Assembly: GCF_001045435.1 (NCBI RefSeq)
Contig: NZ_LFNG01000006.1
Coordinates: 248,001 to 312,000 of the forward strand
Length of the DNA stretch: 64,000 bases
Origin: Chryseobacterium koreense CCUG 49689
Lineage (GTDB): Bacteria; Bacteroidota; Bacteroidia; Flavobacteriales; Weeksellaceae
Direction of reading: 5' to 3'
Shown: positions 63,037 to 64,000 of the stretch, piece by piece
How positions within the stretch are numbered: position 1 is the stretch's first letter
How the letters are laid out: every line of letters begins with the position of its first letter
Translations under genes and position numbers: made by a program
The notes under the pieces: generated by a model
Database searches by the model: none
The model's input: the letters and a program-made list of their open reading frames with translations, nothing else
Told to the model about the DNA's origin: nothing

Positions 63037-63064
63037 ACGCACATTCTGGAAATGTGCGTTTTTG
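63037..63064 (+). terminator. Orphan rho-independent terminator
   Basis: Perfect 9-bp stem ACGCACATT/AATGTGCGT (63037-63045 and 63051-63059) with loop CTGGA, then TTTTTG. It lies 43 nt before the DtxR-type ATG and has no upstream gene, so it may end a small RNA. Confidence 0.8.
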
Positions 63065-63106
63065 TATGTAAAATTGTTAGATTTGCATTCACCTTTATCT
63101 AACTTT

Positions 63107-63757
63107 ATGATTTCGCTTACCGAAGAAAACTATTTAAAAGCTATTTTTCATCTCAATAATGATGAAAACACGGTGACCATCAATGAGCTCAGCAAGTTGC
63201 TGAACGTGAAAATGCCGAGCGTGAATAATATGATGAAGAAATTTGCCCAGAAAAAATGGGTGATATACGAAAGCTATAAACCATTATACATCACTGACTC
63301 CGGAAAAAAGCAGGCCGCTCTAGTGGTAAGAAAACACCGACTGACAGAGATGTTTTTGGTAGAAAAAATGAATTTCGGCTGGGAAAATGTGCATGAAATA
63401 GCCGAACAACTGGAGCATGTCCATTCTGAACTCTTCTTCGATAAGATGGACGAAATCCTGAACTACCCGAAATTTGATCCACACGGCGAACCCATCCCCG
63501 ACAAAGACGGGAACATCATCGCGCAGGACCTCACCAAACTAAGCCAGTGCAACTTGGGCGATCAAGTCACTTTCAGTTCTGTAACCAGTTCAGAGGACGA
63601 CTTTTTAAATTTTCTCAACGACAAAAATCTAGAATTGGGAAAAAAAATCACGGTTTTGAAAATTGAGAATTACGACCGATCCATGACCATCCAAATCGAA
63701 GGAAGGTCAATTATCCTCAGCAAAATGGTTTGCGACAAAATCCTGGTTTCGCACTGA
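63107..63757 (+). CDS. DtxR/MntR-family metal-dependent transcriptional regulator
   Basis: From the ATG at 63107 the 216-residue product has the winged-helix N-terminus (MISLTEENYLKAIFHL, SVNNMMKKFAQKKWVIYESY), the metal-binding and dimerisation helices (RKHRLTEMFLVEKM, EIAEQLEHVHSELFFDKMDE with DPHGEPIP) and a C-terminal SH3-like FeoA domain (about 145-216). Such repressors sense Fe2+ or Mn2+ and control metal uptake. A possible target is the TonB-dependent receptor 1.5 kb away, which is inference. A TAGATTTG -7 box lies at 63078-63085. Confidence 0.92.
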   Translation: MISLTEENYLKAIFHLNNDENTVTINELSKLLNVKMPSVNNMMKKFAQKKWVIYESYKPLYITDSGKKQAALVVRKHRLTEMFLVEKMNFGWENVHEIAEQLEHVHSELFFDKMDEILNYPKFDPHGEPIPDKDGNIIAQDLTKLSQCNLGDQVTFSSVTSSEDDFLNFLNDKNLELGKKITVLKIENYDRSMTIQIEGRSIILSKMVCDKILVSH

Positions 63758-63766
63758 TTTTCGTTT

Positions 63767-63797
63767 TTGCCACTTTCCCACAATTGCCGTAACTTTG
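63767..63797 (+). promoter_or_regulatory. pruA promoter (TTG-N20-TAACTTTG)
   Basis: TTG at 63767-63769 and TAACTTTG at 63790-63797 are 20 nt apart, matching the flavobacterial consensus. The ATG follows 34 nt downstream. Confidence 0.78.
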
Positions 63798-63831
63798 TAT
63801 CATTCACAAAAAATCAATAAAAATTAAAAAT

Positions 63832-64000
63832 ATGTCGAAAGCTATTTCACAGGTTCCTTACGCGGTAAACGAACCCGTAAGAAGTTACGAACCAGGATCT
63901 GACGATGTGAAATCACTGATCTCCACCTACAAAAAAATGTGGAAGAAAAAAGTGGAAATCCCCATGTACATCGGAGGAAAAGAAGTGAAAACTAAAACCA
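63832..64000 (+). CDS. pruA: L-glutamate gamma-semialdehyde dehydrogenase, N-terminal part
   Basis: The gene starts at 63832 and runs off the right edge; 56 codons are visible. The sequence begins MSKAISQVPYAVNEPVRSYE and continues with a helical segment rich in Lys and the strand IPMYIGGKEVKT, as in stand-alone bacterial 1-pyrroline-5-carboxylate dehydrogenases. The enzyme oxidises the proline degradation intermediate to glutamate. The catalytic part is outside the window, so the assignment rests on the N-terminus only. Confidence 0.8.
   Translation, partial: MSKAISQVPYAVNEPVRSYEPGSDDVKSLISTYKKMWKKKVEIPMYIGGKEVKTKT

Overview
The window looks like a chromosomal segment of a flavobacterium of the Weeksellaceae (Chryseobacterium/Kaistella type). 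The reasons are the giant SprA translocon protein of the type IX secretion system (T9SS), a cargo protein with a T9SS type A sorting domain, the ruvA-sprA gene pair, repeated TAnnTTTG (-7) promoter boxes with TTG about 17-23 nt upstream, weak ribosome binding sites, and families typical of Bacteroidota (DUF3857, DUF2249, BON pairs, a MiaE tRNA hydroxylase). This is inferred from content only; no rRNA or tRNA gene was seen. Genes are densely packed and mostly bounded by clear rho-independent terminators.

Layout. 1-6.3 kb: two DUF3857/transglutaminase-like exported proteins (translationally coupled), a Spy-like periplasmic protein, a glycosyltransferase and two paralogous Tyr/Asn-rich exported proteins. 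6.5-13 kb: a DPE2-like 4-alpha-glucanotransferase, a T9SS cargo protein, cysS and folE. 13-20.8 kb: ruvA-sprA. 20.9-30.4 kb: malic enzyme, a GlcNAc-kinase-like protein, NifU-type and Mrp/ApbC-type Fe-S carriers, a dicarboxylate symporter, a structured non-coding element, a BON pair, an AlkB-like dioxygenase and agmatinase. 30.5-37.8 kb: acyltransferase, miaE, DUF502, tryptophanase, a ParE-type toxin-antitoxin pair, a small lipoprotein, a 21-bp tandem repeat, an unknown helical protein and an esterase.

37.9-43.9 kb is the most distinctive region. Seven genes on the minus strand combine an Rrf2 regulator carrying three cysteines, a protein that fuses two DUF2249 copies to a RIC/hemerythrin module, NDH-2, a stand-alone hemerythrin, a DUF1858-DUF2249-DUF2249 protein, a multi-pass membrane protein resembling heme-copper oxidase subunit I and a SufT/MIP18-like protein. 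I read this as a nitrosative-stress and Fe-S repair regulon. A perfect palindrome overlaps the regulator's own -33 box, and a related site lies ahead of the RIC fusion gene.

44-64 kb: a divergent EF-G paralogue, an mntA/hepT pair whose hepT carries an in-frame stop, an IPNS-type oxygenase, menD and pabB-pabC (all three chorismate-derived pathways meet here), membrane proteins, an AI-2E-type permease, uvrB, a YafQ-type toxin-antitoxin pair with a clear operator, a PQQ-type sugar dehydrogenase, a TonB-dependent receptor, a threonine aldolase, a DtxR-type metalloregulator and the start of pruA. No CRISPR array, prophage, insertion sequence or replication origin was seen. The three toxin-antitoxin loci and the minisatellite are the only accessory-looking pieces.
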